A stretch of DNA of 64,000 nucleotides from the NCBI GenBank assembly GCA_017460805.1, contig JAFUAF010000058.1, forward strand, positions 30,678 through 94,677, written 5' to 3'. The stretch's first letter is position 1; each line of letters starts with the position of its first letter. This document shows positions 8,831 to 18,160 of this stretch, one piece after another. Under the pieces are notes generated by a model. The model ran no database searches and had not been told where the DNA came from. It saw only the letters and a program-made list of their open reading frames with translations. Position numbers and translations under genes: made by a program. Source of the stretch: Bacillota bacterium. GTDB lineage: Bacteria; Bacillota; Clostridia; Lachnospirales; CAG-274.

Positions 8831-9325
8831 ATGAATATAGTTTTACATCAGCCCGAAATACCGCAGAACACGGGAAACATCGGCCGTACCTGTGTTGCCA
8901 CAAATACCGCACTGCACCTTATAAGGCCGCTTGGCTTCGATACGAGCGACAAATCGCTCAAACGCGCGGGCATGGACTACTGGAAAGACCTTGAAGTCCA
9001 TTATTACGACAACTTTGACGAGTTTGTTGCGGCACACCCGAACGCAAGGATAATCATGGCGACCACAAAGGCACGCCAAACCTATGACAGCATAGAATAC
9101 AAAGACGACGATTTTATTATGTTCGGCAGTGAGGGCAGCGGTATTCCCGAAGAGATACTGCTCAAATACAAACAAAACTGCGTAAGGATACCAATGATAG
9201 GCGAATACCGCAGTCTTAACCTTTCAAACTCGGTGGCTATCGTTTTATACGAGGCTCTGCGTCAGCAGGGTTTTGAGGGTTTTGTAACACAGGGCGAACT
9301 TCATCATCACAACTGGAGTGAATAA
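8831..9325 (+). CDS. trmL: tRNA (cytidine/uridine 34-2'-O-)-methyltransferase
   Basis: 164 residues, the standard length for the minimal SPOUT methyltransferase TrmL. It has the family start (NIVLHQPEIPQNTGNIGRTC), the FGSEGSGIPEEIL knot segment and the SAM-binding C-terminal RIPMIGEYRSLNLSNSVAI. It methylates the ribose of the wobble base in certain leucine tRNAs. It opens a run of co-directional genes that reaches the DUF1858 gene at 12.2 kb. A promoter-like TTGAAA (8733) with TAAACT 17 bases later lies upstream. Confidence 0.93.
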   Translation: MNIVLHQPEIPQNTGNIGRTCVATNTALHLIRPLGFDTSDKSLKRAGMDYWKDLEVHYYDNFDEFVAAHPNARIIMATTKARQTYDSIEYKDDDFIMFGSEGSGIPEEILLKYKQNCVRIPMIGEYRSLNLSNSVAIVLYEALRQQGFEGFVTQGELHHHNWSE

Positions 9326-9326
9326 T

Positions 9327-9734
9327 ATGGAAACGATTTATGTAATAATGCTGAAAGATGCAAAAACAGGCTTTTTGGAAAAGGAGCTTTGCAGCATAAC
9401 GCTTTCGGCGCATGATGAATATATTGTCAATCTTTACGCTGCGGAAACAGACAGCGGCATGACACTTAATATCCGTCTTTCCACGGGGCGCGATGTCAGC
9501 GATTGGGAGTATGATGCGATATACGATTATTATGACCCGTCAGCGCTTGAAGAAAGCGGCGTTTCCGTAACGGAAATGACCGATGACTATAACCCCGTAT
9601 GGCTGGCTGCTCTGCCTTTTGACGAAGACAATGCGCAGCAGGCTGTAGAAAACGTACTTAAACTTCACCATGCAGAGCTTGCCGATGTTTTTGAGACCAT
9701 CAAGGACAAGGAAAGCGAGTATACGGAGGAATAA
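9327..9734 (+). CDS. small acidic hypothetical protein
   Basis: About 135 residues, strongly acidic, no recognised domain, membrane segment or cysteine pair. The ATG at 9327 is preferred over the in-frame GTG at 9318 because GGAGTGA (9315-9321) sits at the right distance. The start follows trmL by one base and the stop is two bases before the next gene, so it is in the same operon. Function unknown. Confidence 0.75.
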   Translation: METIYVIMLKDAKTGFLEKELCSITLSAHDEYIVNLYAAETDSGMTLNIRLSTGRDVSDWEYDAIYDYYDPSALEESGVSVTEMTDDYNPVWLAALPFDEDNAQQAVENVLKLHHAELADVFETIKDKESEYTEE

Positions 9735-9736
9735 AA

Positions 9737-10906
9737 ATGAAGCATAAAAAAGCAATAATAGCCGCAGCGGCAGTAATTGTCGTCGGCGCAGGCGCAATAA
9801 CAGCTTCGGTTTTAAACAAGGGCAAAGCGCCGCAGACCCCGGAAACGGCACCCGCCGTTACACAGGAAGAACTGCCCGAAATGCCAAACCCCGAAGAAAT
9901 AGACTTTGACAACGCAGACGAAGTTATCGTGGGTCTCAGCGACACGGAACTTACGGACGATATGAAAAGCACCATAGCCGAAATAAATTCGGCGCTTGAC
10001 AGCTATCTTGCGGCAAACAAAAAAAACAAAAATCTGATAACCGAATACGGATTTTTGTATAACACAGACGAAAACAAAAATATGACAGTAAAAGACCTTG
10101 TTGACGAGGGCGTTATAAATGCCGAGGGCGACATTGTCGATTATACCGATATAATCTATATCCGTGCCTGCGATCTTGCCGCATATGCGGACAATATCGA
10201 CGAAAACGACGAAAGTTTGCAGGTATTTACCGCCTATAACAGCAAAGACGGCTACTTTGTATCAAACGACCTGTACAGCGAGGGCGCAACTCTTTCACAA
10301 AAAGACTATGAAGCGCTTATAATGAGTTATAAATTCACCCACGGCGAGATAACCAACCCGCAGCGCGGCAGCACCGATTATGAGGGTATAATGGCTGCAA
10401 CGGGCTTTGAGGGCGAATATGACGTAAAACACATGGCGTGTGATGACAAATACGCCGTTGCGGTAGTCGGAAGTCTTGATGATACGACCGTGGTAAAAGA
10501 ATATGTCTGCGTGCTTGACAACGGCACATGGACACTTGGCATGGAGGGTCTTGAGGAAAGCGACAGCCCCATGTATGACGTAAACATGAAATATCCCACA
10601 ATGGAGCTTGGACTTTTGCCCAAGTACACCATTGCAAATTACGAAAAGCCAAAAAATCACTTTACCGCGTATGAAGCACCCCTTGTTCAGTTAAAACTGA
10701 TAAAGGAAAAGGATGTTCCCGCAAGCTACGACTGCGGAACGGGCAAATTTGCCTATATGGAGTTTGGCGACACCAAGCTTATAGGCTGTGTAAACGAAGA
10801 AAACAAGCTGGAGTTCTACCCCGTCAATTCTGTGGAAGAGGCTATCGCCTATATGCTTCAGTATGACGACGACCCGCCTGTTTTTATAATAAATTTCCAT
10901 AATTAG
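9737..10906 (+). CDS. membrane-anchored extracytoplasmic hypothetical protein
   Basis: 389 residues. It has a Lys-rich start and one hydrophobic helix (about 5-25: IIAAAAVIVVGAGAITASVL) with no lipobox, followed by a Pro/Glu-rich linker and a large soluble, acidic, Tyr-rich domain outside the membrane. No known family was recognised. It starts two bases after the preceding gene, so the two small proteins may act together at the envelope. The signal-anchor could alternatively be a cleaved signal peptide. Confidence 0.75.
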   Translation: MKHKKAIIAAAAVIVVGAGAITASVLNKGKAPQTPETAPAVTQEELPEMPNPEEIDFDNADEVIVGLSDTELTDDMKSTIAEINSALDSYLAANKKNKNLITEYGFLYNTDENKNMTVKDLVDEGVINAEGDIVDYTDIIYIRACDLAAYADNIDENDESLQVFTAYNSKDGYFVSNDLYSEGATLSQKDYEALIMSYKFTHGEITNPQRGSTDYEGIMAATGFEGEYDVKHMACDDKYAVAVVGSLDDTTVVKEYVCVLDNGTWTLGMEGLEESDSPMYDVNMKYPTMELGLLPKYTIANYEKPKNHFTAYEAPLVQLKLIKEKDVPASYDCGTGKFAYMEFGDTKLIGCVNEENKLEFYPVNSVEEAIAYMLQYDDDPPVFIINFHN

Positions 10907-10962
10907 TTATTTTCTTATGTCTTTAAGAGAAAGCTATCCAAAAAGAAAGGAAGGTAATCAAA

Positions 10963-11394
10963 ATGAAAGAAGAACGTATGCTTATTTTAAATATGCTCAA
11001 CGAGGGCAAAATAACAGCCGACGAAGCAGTCAGCCTGCTTAATGCTCTTCCGAGCGAGGGCTGCTCTTTCGACGACTTTGCGCGCAGCGTAAAGACCAAG
11101 GTAGAGGATTTTGCGGGAAAGGCAGAGCCTAAGGTAAAGAAAGCCGCTCAGGATATCCGCGACCGTTCCGTTGAGGCCTTTGACAATATCAAGGCCAAAA
11201 TAGAAGAAAAAAGAGCGGAAAGCGCAGCAGCGGCAGACAAAGAGGACGGCTATGCGGCAGACTCGGACGAGTATGTTGATATAACCGCAGGCGTGGACGA
11301 AGACTATGACGAGTCCACACAGCGCGACTCCGAAATGGAGAGAAACGAAGATACTCTGCCCGTTGACGAGGCCGAGCCTATAAACGAAGAATAA
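10963..11394 (+). CDS. SHOCT-like domain protein
   Basis: 143 residues. The first 35 (ERMLILNMLNEGKITADEAV) match the short helix-turn-helix-like SHOCT/YvlB-type N-terminal motif of Firmicute envelope stress proteins. A predicted amphipathic or coiled helix follows (about 40-85, KTKVEDFAGKAEPKVKKAAQ), then a very acidic C-terminal tail. No membrane segment. It lies 16 bases before the signal peptidase gene, so it is co-transcribed with it. It is inferred to be involved in protein or membrane-surface interactions; no enzymatic role is evident. Confidence 0.7.
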   Translation: MKEERMLILNMLNEGKITADEAVSLLNALPSEGCSFDDFARSVKTKVEDFAGKAEPKVKKAAQDIRDRSVEAFDNIKAKIEEKRAESAAAADKEDGYAADSDEYVDITAGVDEDYDESTQRDSEMERNEDTLPVDEAEPINEE

Positions 11395-11410
11395 ATCGGG
11401 AGTTTTTTAA

Positions 11411-12031
11411 ATGTCAGACGAATTAAAACAGGAAACCACGGGCGCTGAGGAAAACGCAGCGCCCGAAACCAAAGAAGAAGACGGCAAAAAGAAAAAGATA
11501 ACCAAAGAGGATATCATCAAAGAGACTGTCAGCTGGATAGAAACCATTGTTTTTGCCGTAGTTTTTGCCTTTCTTATAACCACTTTTCTTATCGTAAACG
11601 CCAAAGTGCCCTCGGCATCAATGGAAACAACGGTAATGACGGGCGACAGGCTTATTGCGAACCGCTTAAGCTACAAACTGAGCAAGCCCGAGCGCTACGA
11701 CATAGTGGTATTCAAGTTCCCCGACGACGAAAGCAAGCTTTATATAAAGCGAATAATCGGTCTGCCGGGTGACACCGTAAATATAAGAAACGGACATGTA
11801 TACATCAACGACAGTACCGAACCTTTGCGCGAAGATTTTCTGCACGAGCCCATGCGCACCGAGGATGCGACTTTCGTCGTACCCGAGGGTCATTATTTTA
11901 TGATGGGCGACAACAGAAATCACTCCAGCGATTCAAGGTTCTGGGAAAATAAATTTGTGGCCGAGGATAAGATACTGGGCAAGGCTGCTTTCAGATACTT
12001 CCCCGTAAAAAGCATCGGTCCCGTAAAATAA
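11411..12031 (+). CDS. lepB: type I signal peptidase
   Basis: 206 residues: an acidic cytoplasmic N-terminus, one membrane helix (about 35-58, TIVFAVVFAFLITTFLIV) and an extracytoplasmic S26 peptidase domain. The nucleophile Ser is in KVPSASMETT and the general-base Lys in LYIKRIIGLPGD. The conserved MGDNRNHSSDSRFW box is complete. It cleaves signal peptides from exported proteins on the outer face of the membrane. The single membrane helix and length fit Gram-positive SipS/SipT enzymes. Confidence 0.95.
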   Translation: MSDELKQETTGAEENAAPETKEEDGKKKKITKEDIIKETVSWIETIVFAVVFAFLITTFLIVNAKVPSASMETTVMTGDRLIANRLSYKLSKPERYDIVVFKFPDDESKLYIKRIIGLPGDTVNIRNGHVYINDSTEPLREDFLHEPMRTEDATFVVPEGHYFMMGDNRNHSSDSRFWENKFVAEDKILGKAAFRYFPVKSIGPVK

Positions 12032-12048
12032 AAAGGAGAAATACTGAA

Positions 12049-12249
12049 ATGGAAATTACAAAGGATATGATAATTGCTGATGTTATCGCACTTGACCCCA
12101 ATCTTGCGGGCGTACTTATGGCAAGCGGCATGCACTGTGTAGGCTGCCCCGCCCATACAAGCGAATCTCTTGAAGAGGCCTGCTTCGTACACGGCCTTGA
12201 CGTAAACGAGATAATCAATAATCTTAAAACATATCTTGCTAATAAATAA
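12049..12249 (+). CDS. DUF1858 domain protein
   Basis: 66 residues forming a single DUF1858 domain: MIIADVIALDPNLAGVLMASGMHCVGC. The CxxC pair (CVGC) after GMH is typical of small redox-linked proteins of this family, often found fused to or near hybrid-cluster or disulfide reductase functions. It sits 17 bases after lepB with its own AAAAGGAG ribosome site and closes the operon before a terminator. Exact role unknown. Confidence 0.85.
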   Translation: MEITKDMIIADVIALDPNLAGVLMASGMHCVGCPAHTSESLEEACFVHGLDVNEIINNLKTYLANK

Positions 12250-12253
12250 AAAA

Positions 12254-12285
12254 ACAGGGCTGCCGCAAATTTGGGCAGCCCTTTG
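12254..12285. terminator. intrinsic terminator after the trmL-lepB operon
   Basis: GGGCTGCC (12257-12264) pairs with GGCAGCCC (12274-12281), flanked by an A-run on one side and TTT on the other. Confidence 0.75.
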
Positions 12286-12295
12286 CTGTTGTATG

Positions 12296-12353
12296 AGGAC
12301 AAAGGGCGGTTCTGTTGTCTGTTGTCGGTTTTACGAGAACCGTCTCCCTGTCA
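12296..12353. repeat. degenerate REP-like hairpin repeat
   Basis: CGGTTCT and AGAACCG arms with CCCTGTC at the outer end resemble the well-formed hairpin at 58720-58780 in both arms and spacing, but the centre has decayed. It lies in the gap between the DUF1858 and rlmH genes. Confidence 0.5.
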
Positions 12354-12359
12354 CATTTT

Positions 12360-12833
12360 TTATTTATGATACGGTTGATTATGGCTTATTCTTTGGCTGC
12401 GGTAGAGTTGTTCGAGCAGGATAACGCGCATAAGCTGATGCGGGAAAGTCATTTTTGAGAAGCTGAGTTTATAGTCGGCGCGTTTAATCACCTCTTCGCC
12501 CAGCCCGAGAGAGCCGCCTATAACAAAAGTAAGGTGGCTGGCACCCCTTGAAAGGGTATCTTCTATAAATTCGCTGAGCTGTACGCTGTCGAGCATTTTA
12601 CCGCCTATCTCCAGCGCAATAACATAGCCTTTCAGACCTTTTAAAAGTTTCTGTGCTTCTTTGTCCTTTATCTGTTTTTCCTGTGCGGGGCTTAAATTTT
12701 CGGGTGCTTTTTCATCATCCACTTGGAAAATATCAACATCCGCATAGGCACTCAATCTTTTCAGATATTCATCTATTGCCATTGAATAGAATTTTTCTTT
12801 TATTTTGCCGACACAGGCTATAGTTATCTTCAT
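12360..12833 (-). CDS. rlmH: 23S rRNA (pseudouridine-1915-N3)-methyltransferase
   Basis: 157 residues, standard length for the RlmH (YbeA/SPOUT) family. It starts MKITIACVGKIKEKF, has the SAM-binding knot with FVIGGSLGLGEEV, and ends with the conserved HQLMRVILLEQLYRSQRI..NQPYHK tail. It methylates a pseudouridine in helix 69 of 23S rRNA at the decoding interface. Its start overlaps the stop of the upstream VanZ-like gene by 4 bases, so the two are co-expressed. Confidence 0.96.
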   Translation of the reverse strand: MKITIACVGKIKEKFYSMAIDEYLKRLSAYADVDIFQVDDEKAPENLSPAQEKQIKDKEAQKLLKGLKGYVIALEIGGKMLDSVQLSEFIEDTLSRGASHLTFVIGGSLGLGEEVIKRADYKLSFSKMTFPHQLMRVILLEQLYRSQRISHNQPYHK

Positions 12834-13312
12834 TTTTCCGACCGCCTTTTTACCGCTTTAACAACATAAATAAGCATAAGCATTACCGCCGTGCCGAACA
12901 GATCTATACAGACATCCTGAAAATGCCCGTTTCTTGCCTCGACAAAGCGCTGGTGCAGTTCGTCGCTTGCGGCATAGAACATGCAAAAGAACAGCGTATA
13001 GACCGCCGCCCTGTAGTCATCCCCGCACAGCGAATGAACAAACAAAAACATAAAAAGCCCAAGCAGCGAATACAAAAATACGTGTGCATTTTTACGCACC
13101 GCGGTATTCAGTTGGTCTTTCAGCTTTTTAAAATGCTCCGTCTGCTCGTCCTGTGTTTCGAAAGTCTTTTTGCTCTTTGACTCTATAAAACTTTCCACGG
13201 GGTCTGATATACTGTGGCTAAGCACCTGTGAATCGTCGTTTTTCTGCGCCGAAAACAGGAAGATGATTATCATCATCGCTATCATACAACACAAATAAAT
13301 TCTGCTTTTCAA
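12830..13312 (-). CDS. VanZ-like membrane protein
   Basis: 160 residues. An N-terminal membrane helix (about 5-20) is followed by a charged extracytoplasmic stretch and then three helices holding the VanZ signature: RKNAHVFLYSLLGL, ASDELHQRFVEARNGHFQDV and the terminal hydrophobic helix. The VanZ family is linked to low-level teicoplanin resistance but is widespread and of unknown biochemical function. It overlaps rlmH by 4 bases. Confidence 0.88.
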   Translation of the reverse strand: MKSRIYLCCMIAMMIIIFLFSAQKNDDSQVLSHSISDPVESFIESKSKKTFETQDEQTEHFKKLKDQLNTAVRKNAHVFLYSLLGLFMFLFVHSLCGDDYRAAVYTLFFCMFYAASDELHQRFVEARNGHFQDVCIDLFGTAVMLMLIYVVKAVKRRSEK

Positions 13313-13399
13313 ATCATCTTTCCTTTACTGAATAAGATATGCGGTCTCGGGAGTTATGCGACCGAGTTTTTCACTTAAAAGCATCCAATAAGCCCATTA

Positions 13400-14053
13400 T
13401 TATCGCTTAGTTTCTTCCTCTGTTTTCTCGCCGTCGGCTTCTTTTGTTCCATCCTCGGATCTTTCATCATCGGAGCTTTCCTTATCATCGGACTCTTCCT
13501 TATCATCGGACTTTTTCTTGGACTTTTCTTTATCCCCGTCTTCGTCCTCGTCCGAGGTCTCGTCCTCCGATGTTTCTTCCGATGCTTCTTCGATTATTTT
13601 TTCAAAGTAATAATCTGCGCCATGTGTAGCGGCCTTGGATATTTCCTCTATCTTTTTGCCCGCACCCACTTCTTTTGCCATTGTGTCGCAGAAAAATACT
13701 TCCAGCTTTTTAAGCTCCGAAAACATTTGTTCCGCTTCTTCGGGTGTAAGGTCATGCGCCGCCTTATTCATATATTCGTCCATCACGCTGCTGTTTGCGT
13801 CAAAGGCAGAGAGAAGTTTTTCGGGTATTTTATCCTTATAGTCGGCAAGAATAGCATTTCTTGCGGCATCAAGGGAAACACAGTATGTGCGAACATCGGC
13901 TGTATCGGGTTTTACCGATACGGGTGCCGTTTCCGTTGTCATTTCCGTCTGTGCTTCCGTAACTGCGGACACTGCGGTCCCGGGTGCTTCTTCTGTTTTG
14001 CCGCAGCCGCAAAGCGCCAGCAATGCAGCAGTTATGGCAATATATCTTTTCAT
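13400..14053 (-). CDS. acidic repetitive lipoprotein
   Basis: 217 residues with a signal peptide and lipobox LCGC at about residue 18, followed by a Thr/Val/Glu-rich linker and a helical domain (about 50-150). The C-terminal 65 residues are a low-complexity Ser/Asp/Glu/Lys tail with repeated SDDKE-type units. It is attached to the outer membrane face. No family was recognised. It is co-directional with the cyclophilin lipoprotein gene, whose stop lies 30 bases upstream. Confidence 0.8.
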   Translation of the reverse strand: MKRYIAITAALLALCGCGKTEEAPGTAVSAVTEAQTEMTTETAPVSVKPDTADVRTYCVSLDAARNAILADYKDKIPEKLLSAFDANSSVMDEYMNKAAHDLTPEEAEQMFSELKKLEVFFCDTMAKEVGAGKKIEEISKAATHGADYYFEKIIEEASEETSEDETSDEDEDGDKEKSKKKSDDKEESDDKESSDDERSEDGTKEADGEKTEEETKR

Positions 14054-14083
14054 ATTGTCACACCTCTTCCTGTAAGATAAAAA

Positions 14084-14965
14084 TTATTTGTATTCGCTGA
14101 CTTCAATACTTTCTATAACAATGTCTTCAAGCGGTTTGTCGCTGTCGTTTGTTTCAACCGCAGCAATGGCATCAACTACATCCATGCCCGCATATACCTG
14201 ACCGAAAACGGTGTAGTTTCCGTCAAGCGAAGGATAACCGCCGTTATTGATATACTCGTCGATCACCTCGTCGGTGTATACGTCGCCGAGTGTAAGTGTG
14301 CCGATGTCGGGATGTTCAAAGAACACCTGGTCTTTCATGCCGCGCATCTCCTCAAGCTGAGTTTTTGCCTCATCTCCGATATCGGGGTTCTGTACGATAA
14401 AGAACTGGCTGCCGTTTGTGTCGATACCGCCTGCATTTGCCATACATAAAGCACCGCGGAAGTTTCTTAAATTGTAGGTAACTTCATTTTCAAACGAGCC
14501 GCCCCAGATGCTTTCGCCGCCTGTGCCCGTACCCTGAGGATCGCCGCCCTGAATCATAAAGTTGTTGATAACGCGGTGGAAGATAACGCCGTTATAGTAG
14601 CCGTCCTTTGCGTGTGTTGTAAAGTTTTCAACAGCCTTTGGCGCATATTCGGGGAAAAATCTCACACTTATATCGCCCTTATTTGTATGTAAGGTAGCGA
14701 CAGTTTCGCCTGCCTTGGGAGCATCCTTGTCAAGCTGAGGAAGTGCCGTAACGGGTTTGAGAAGATTTTTCTCTACATCCGTAAGTTCGGGAGTTTCGGT
14801 ATTTTCCGCTGTCTGACCGGTCTGTTCGCCCTCCTGCGCGTTCTCCTGTGTCTGCTGTGTCTGCTGTGTTTCCGAAGCTTGCTCGTCTGTTGACTTATTG
14901 CAGCCCGAAAGCGCAAATACCAGCGCGATAAGAGCCGCCGACATCAAAGCAATTTTACGTTTCAT
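14084..14965 (-). CDS. peptidyl-prolyl cis-trans isomerase, cyclophilin-type lipoprotein
   Basis: 293 residues. A signal peptide with lipobox LSGC is followed by a Gln/Thr/Glu-rich spacer to about residue 75. The cyclophilin domain has [20 protein letters not shown] and [20 protein letters not shown], which include the catalytic Arg and the substrate-pocket Phe/Met/Gln. It assists folding of exported proteins at the outer face of the membrane. An approximately 35-residue insertion ([17 protein letters not shown] region) in the loop after FFIVQNP is typical of clostridial secreted cyclophilins. Confidence 0.93.
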   Translation of the reverse strand: MKRKIALMSAALIALVFALSGCNKSTDEQASETQQTQQTQENAQEGEQTGQTAENTETPELTDVEKNLLKPVTALPQLDKDAPKAGETVATLHTNKGDISVRFFPEYAPKAVENFTTHAKDGYYNGVIFHRVINNFMIQGGDPQGTGTGGESIWGGSFENEVTYNLRNFRGALCMANAGGIDTNGSQFFIVQNPDIGDEAKTQLEEMRGMKDQVFFEHPDIGTLTLGDVYTDEVIDEYINNGGYPSLDGNYTVFGQVYAGMDVVDAIAAVETNDSDKPLEDIVIESIEVSEYK

Positions 14966-15080
14966 ATATATTTTCCTCCTGTACTTTCAAAAAAAATTTT
15001 GCATACAATATAATGATATTATTTTATTTTGATTTTGTCAATAATATTATTGAAAAAAAGCCCAAAACATCAAATATGTA

Positions 15081-15109
15081 TTGAAATATTTGACATTTGG
15101 TGGTATAAT
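15081..15109 (+). promoter_or_regulatory. promoter for asnB
   Basis: TTGAAA (15081-15086), 17-base spacer, TATAAT (15104-15109), about 95 bases before asnB. The long leader has no T-box or riboswitch that could be recognised. Confidence 0.7.
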
Positions 15110-15205
15110 ATGTATCGTGTATAAATATGTATTGATACAAAAATTCATTTCGATATAGAATTACATGAAAACAGAAATACATAAGATAAGTGGAGGTAAT
15201 GTGAT

Positions 15206-17044
15206 ATGTGTGGCTTCTGTGGATTTACAGGCGATGTCAAAGACAGGGAAAATATAATAATTGACATGATGAACCGCATAGTACACCGCGGGCCCGACAG
15301 CGCGGGCACACACAGCGACAACAAGGTAACGCTGGGCTTTCGCAGGCTCAGTATAATCGACCTTGACAACGGCTCGCAGCCCATGTACAACAAGGACAGC
15401 AGCGTGGTTATAGTTTTTAACGGCGAGATATACAATTATCAGGAATTAAGGGAAAAACTCATCGGGGACGGTTACGAATTCAAGACCCACTCCGACACGG
15501 AAACGCTTTTGCACCTTTACGAGCAAAAGGGCGAGGATATGCTTAACGACCTGCGCGGTATGTTTGCCTTTGTTGTCTATGACAAAAAAAAGGACGAGCT
15601 GTTTGCGGCGCGCGACTTTTTCGGCATAAAGCCGTTTTATTACGGCAAATTCGGCGGCAGCCTTATTTTCGGCAGCGAGATAAAAAGCTTTCTGGACTTC
15701 CCGCTGTTCAAAAAAGAGGTCAATCCCGTTGCGCTTGAAAACTATCTGACATTCCAGTATTCGGTGCTGGATGAAACGTTTTTCAAAGGCGTTTACAAGC
15801 TTAAACCGGGACATTGCATGAAATACAGCCTTAAAAACAAGGAGCTTAAAGTTAGACGATATTTCCAGCCCAAATTTGAGCCCGAGGAAGCGGGGCTTCA
15901 GGACAGCATAAAAAAGGTCGAGGACGTAATGAAAGACAGCATACTTGCGCACAAGGTAAGCGATGTTGAGGTAGGTTCTTTCCTTTCAAGCGGTGTTGAC
16001 TCCAGCTTTGTTGCCGCAACATTCAACGGCGACAGAACTTTCACGGTAGGCTTTGACTATGAAAAATACAACGAGATAGGCTATGCCGAAGCCCTTTCCG
16101 AAAAGGTCGGCATAGACAACTACAGCAAGATAATTTCCACCGAAGAATATTGGGACAGCCTTTCAAAAGTGCAGTACCACATGGACGAACCGCTTGCAGA
16201 CCCGTCGGCGGTAGCGCTGTACTTTGTCAGCCGTCTTGCCTCAAAGCGTGTAAAAGTTGCACTTTCGGGCGAGGGTGCGGACGAATTTTTCGGTGGCTAC
16301 AATATCTATAAAGAGCCTATGGACCTTGGCATAATGACGGCGATACCCATGCCGTTAAGAAAGCTTATGGCTAACATCTGCCGCGCTCTGCCTTTTAAGG
16401 TAAAGGGCATGAATTACATCATCCGTTCTTCAATGACACTTGAAGAAAGATTTATCGGCAATGCAAAGATGTTCAGCGAAAAAGAACGCGAGGCTATCCT
16501 TAAAAAGCCCACAGGCAAGTTTGACCATATGGAGATAACCAAGCCCTACTACGATTTTACAAAGGGTCTTGACCCCGTAACAAGAATGCAGTTTATCGAC
16601 CTTAACCTGTGGATGGTCGGCGATATTCTGCTTAAAGCCGATAAGATGAGCATGGCAAACTCGCTTGAAGTGCGCGTACCTTTCCTCGACAAAAAGGTTT
16701 TTGATGTTGCAAGAAAGATACCCGCCGACTACCGCGTAAACCGCCGCGCCACAAAGTACGTTTTCCGCATGGCAGCCAAGGATTATCTGCCCGAAGAAGT
16801 CGCAAGCAAGAAAAAGCTCGGCTTCCCCGTGCCTATAAGGGTTTGGCTCAAAGAGGACAAGTATTATAATATTATCAAAAAAGCCTTTAAAAGCGAGGGC
16901 GCAAAGAAATATTTCAATACCGATAAAATAATCCAATACCTTGACGACCACCGCGCAGGCAAGGCCGATAACAGCCGCAAAGTCTGGACAATATATATGT
17001 TTTTGGTTTGGTATGAGAGATTTTTTGTTGAAGAAACGGCGTAA
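15206..17044 (+). CDS. asnB: asparagine synthetase (glutamine-hydrolysing)
   Basis: 612 residues. Residue 2 is the N-terminal nucleophile Cys (MCGFCGF), starting the class II glutaminase domain with RGPDS, FNGEIYNYQELR and the SDTET box. The synthetase domain has the PP-loop SSGVDSS (FLSSGVDSSF) and SGEGADEFFGGY. It converts aspartate, glutamine and ATP to asparagine. All catalytic elements are present. It has its own promoter and is followed 18 bases later by a lipoprotein gene. Confidence 0.97.
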   Translation: MCGFCGFTGDVKDRENIIIDMMNRIVHRGPDSAGTHSDNKVTLGFRRLSIIDLDNGSQPMYNKDSSVVIVFNGEIYNYQELREKLIGDGYEFKTHSDTETLLHLYEQKGEDMLNDLRGMFAFVVYDKKKDELFAARDFFGIKPFYYGKFGGSLIFGSEIKSFLDFPLFKKEVNPVALENYLTFQYSVLDETFFKGVYKLKPGHCMKYSLKNKELKVRRYFQPKFEPEEAGLQDSIKKVEDVMKDSILAHKVSDVEVGSFLSSGVDSSFVAATFNGDRTFTVGFDYEKYNEIGYAEALSEKVGIDNYSKIISTEEYWDSLSKVQYHMDEPLADPSAVALYFVSRLASKRVKVALSGEGADEFFGGYNIYKEPMDLGIMTAIPMPLRKLMANICRALPFKVKGMNYIIRSSMTLEERFIGNAKMFSEKEREAILKKPTGKFDHMEITKPYYDFTKGLDPVTRMQFIDLNLWMVGDILLKADKMSMANSLEVRVPFLDKKVFDVARKIPADYRVNRRATKYVFRMAAKDYLPEEVASKKKLGFPVPIRVWLKEDKYYNIIKKAFKSEGAKKYFNTDKIIQYLDDHRAGKADNSRKVWTIYMFLVWYERFFVEETA

Positions 17045-17062
17045 TTCAAGGAGAAACGATAT

Positions 17063-17704
17063 ATGAAAAAATTATTGGCAGTCTCAATACTCTGTATTTT
17101 GGCTGCGGGCTGTGCGCACAGCGGTACAGAGTCCGAAATGCCGCAGTCGGAAACGGCAGCGGCCGACACAGAGGACAATGATATGAGCAGCTTGACAAGC
17201 AAACATTTTACATTTACCGCAGAAGATATAGCCGCGGGAAAATATGATGTATGGGAACTTATCGACCCGCTGTGGTTCAATGTCGATACCGACGGGCTTG
17301 ACGAATACAACAAAGACCTTGAAACTTTTACAGACGGTCAGCGTAAGATGCTTGCATTGACCTTATATGATGCCGAGGTGCTAAACGGCGGGCATGACCA
17401 ATTTTTCTTCAATTCAACGGGCATTGTCTGGAAAGATGCTCTGGATTGTATGCGTATGATAGGTGCCGACGAGTGTGCGGACAATTTTCAAAAGACCGTA
17501 GACTTATTCGGCGGCACTGTACCCTTTGACAGGGACGAACGAAACGCAGCCATGGAAAAGCTTGAAGGAGAAGAGTATGACAACACTTTAAGCGAAGCCG
17601 ACGATTTTTATTACGACAACAGTCCGTATGAACTAATGAACGCTTATATAAAAGCACATCCCGAAGAATTTGCGCTGGACAGAGATCTTCTTTACAGCAA
17701 TTAA
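17063..17704 (+). CDS. lipoprotein with DUF4375 (DMP19-like) domain
   Basis: 213 residues with a signal peptide and lipobox LAAGC near residue 17. After an acidic linker, the domain LALTLYDAEVLNGGHDQFFFN, ALDCMRMIGADECADNF matches the DUF4375 family (C-terminal region of DMP19-like proteins, often found in contact with regulatory or immunity proteins). The function is unknown. It lies between asnB and the HIT gene, probably in one transcript. Confidence 0.8.
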   Translation: MKKLLAVSILCILAAGCAHSGTESEMPQSETAAADTEDNDMSSLTSKHFTFTAEDIAAGKYDVWELIDPLWFNVDTDGLDEYNKDLETFTDGQRKMLALTLYDAEVLNGGHDQFFFNSTGIVWKDALDCMRMIGADECADNFQKTVDLFGGTVPFDRDERNAAMEKLEGEEYDNTLSEADDFYYDNSPYELMNAYIKAHPEEFALDRDLLYSN

Positions 17705-17733
17705 TAAACAAAACATAAAAAGGAGCGATAAAA

Positions 17734-18147
17734 ATGAGTGATTGTATTTTCTGCAAAATAGCAAACGGTGAGATACCTACAAATTCGGTTTATGAGGATG
17801 CGGATTTCCGTGTCATTTTAGATGCGAACCCCGCAAACCCCGGTCATTGTCTTGTTTTGCCCAAAAAGCACGGCAAAGACATATTCGAGCTGGATATAGA
17901 CACGGTGGCAAAAGCTCACGCAGTTGCAAAAAGAACGGCAGAGGCTGTTAAAAAGGCCATGAACGCCGACGGCGTGAACATTCTGCAAAACAACGGCGAA
18001 GCTGCATGGCAGTCGGTATCGCACTACCACATCCATGTTATCCCGCGTCACAAGGGCGATTGGCCCGCATTCCCCGGCCACACATCAAATGTGACCGATG
18101 ACGAGCAGAAAGAGATCTGTGCAAAGATAGCAAAGGAAGTTAAGTAA
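17734..18147 (+). CDS. HIT-family nucleotide hydrolase (HinT-like)
   Basis: 137 residues, usual size of HinT/Hit proteins. It starts with a zinc-type CIFCKIANGEIP and contains the histidine triad SHYHIHVIPRHKGD, with the catalytic middle His. Such proteins hydrolyse adenosine phosphoramidates and aminoacyl-AMP. It has a strong AAAAAGGAGCG ribosome site and sits between a lipoprotein and a lipase-like gene. A HIT-like GalT relative lies at 25 kb, but the two are not close paralogs. Confidence 0.95.
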   Translation: MSDCIFCKIANGEIPTNSVYEDADFRVILDANPANPGHCLVLPKKHGKDIFELDIDTVAKAHAVAKRTAEAVKKAMNADGVNILQNNGEAAWQSVSHYHIHVIPRHKGDWPAFPGHTSNVTDDEQKEICAKIAKEVK

Positions 18148-18160
18148 GGAATAGCTTGAA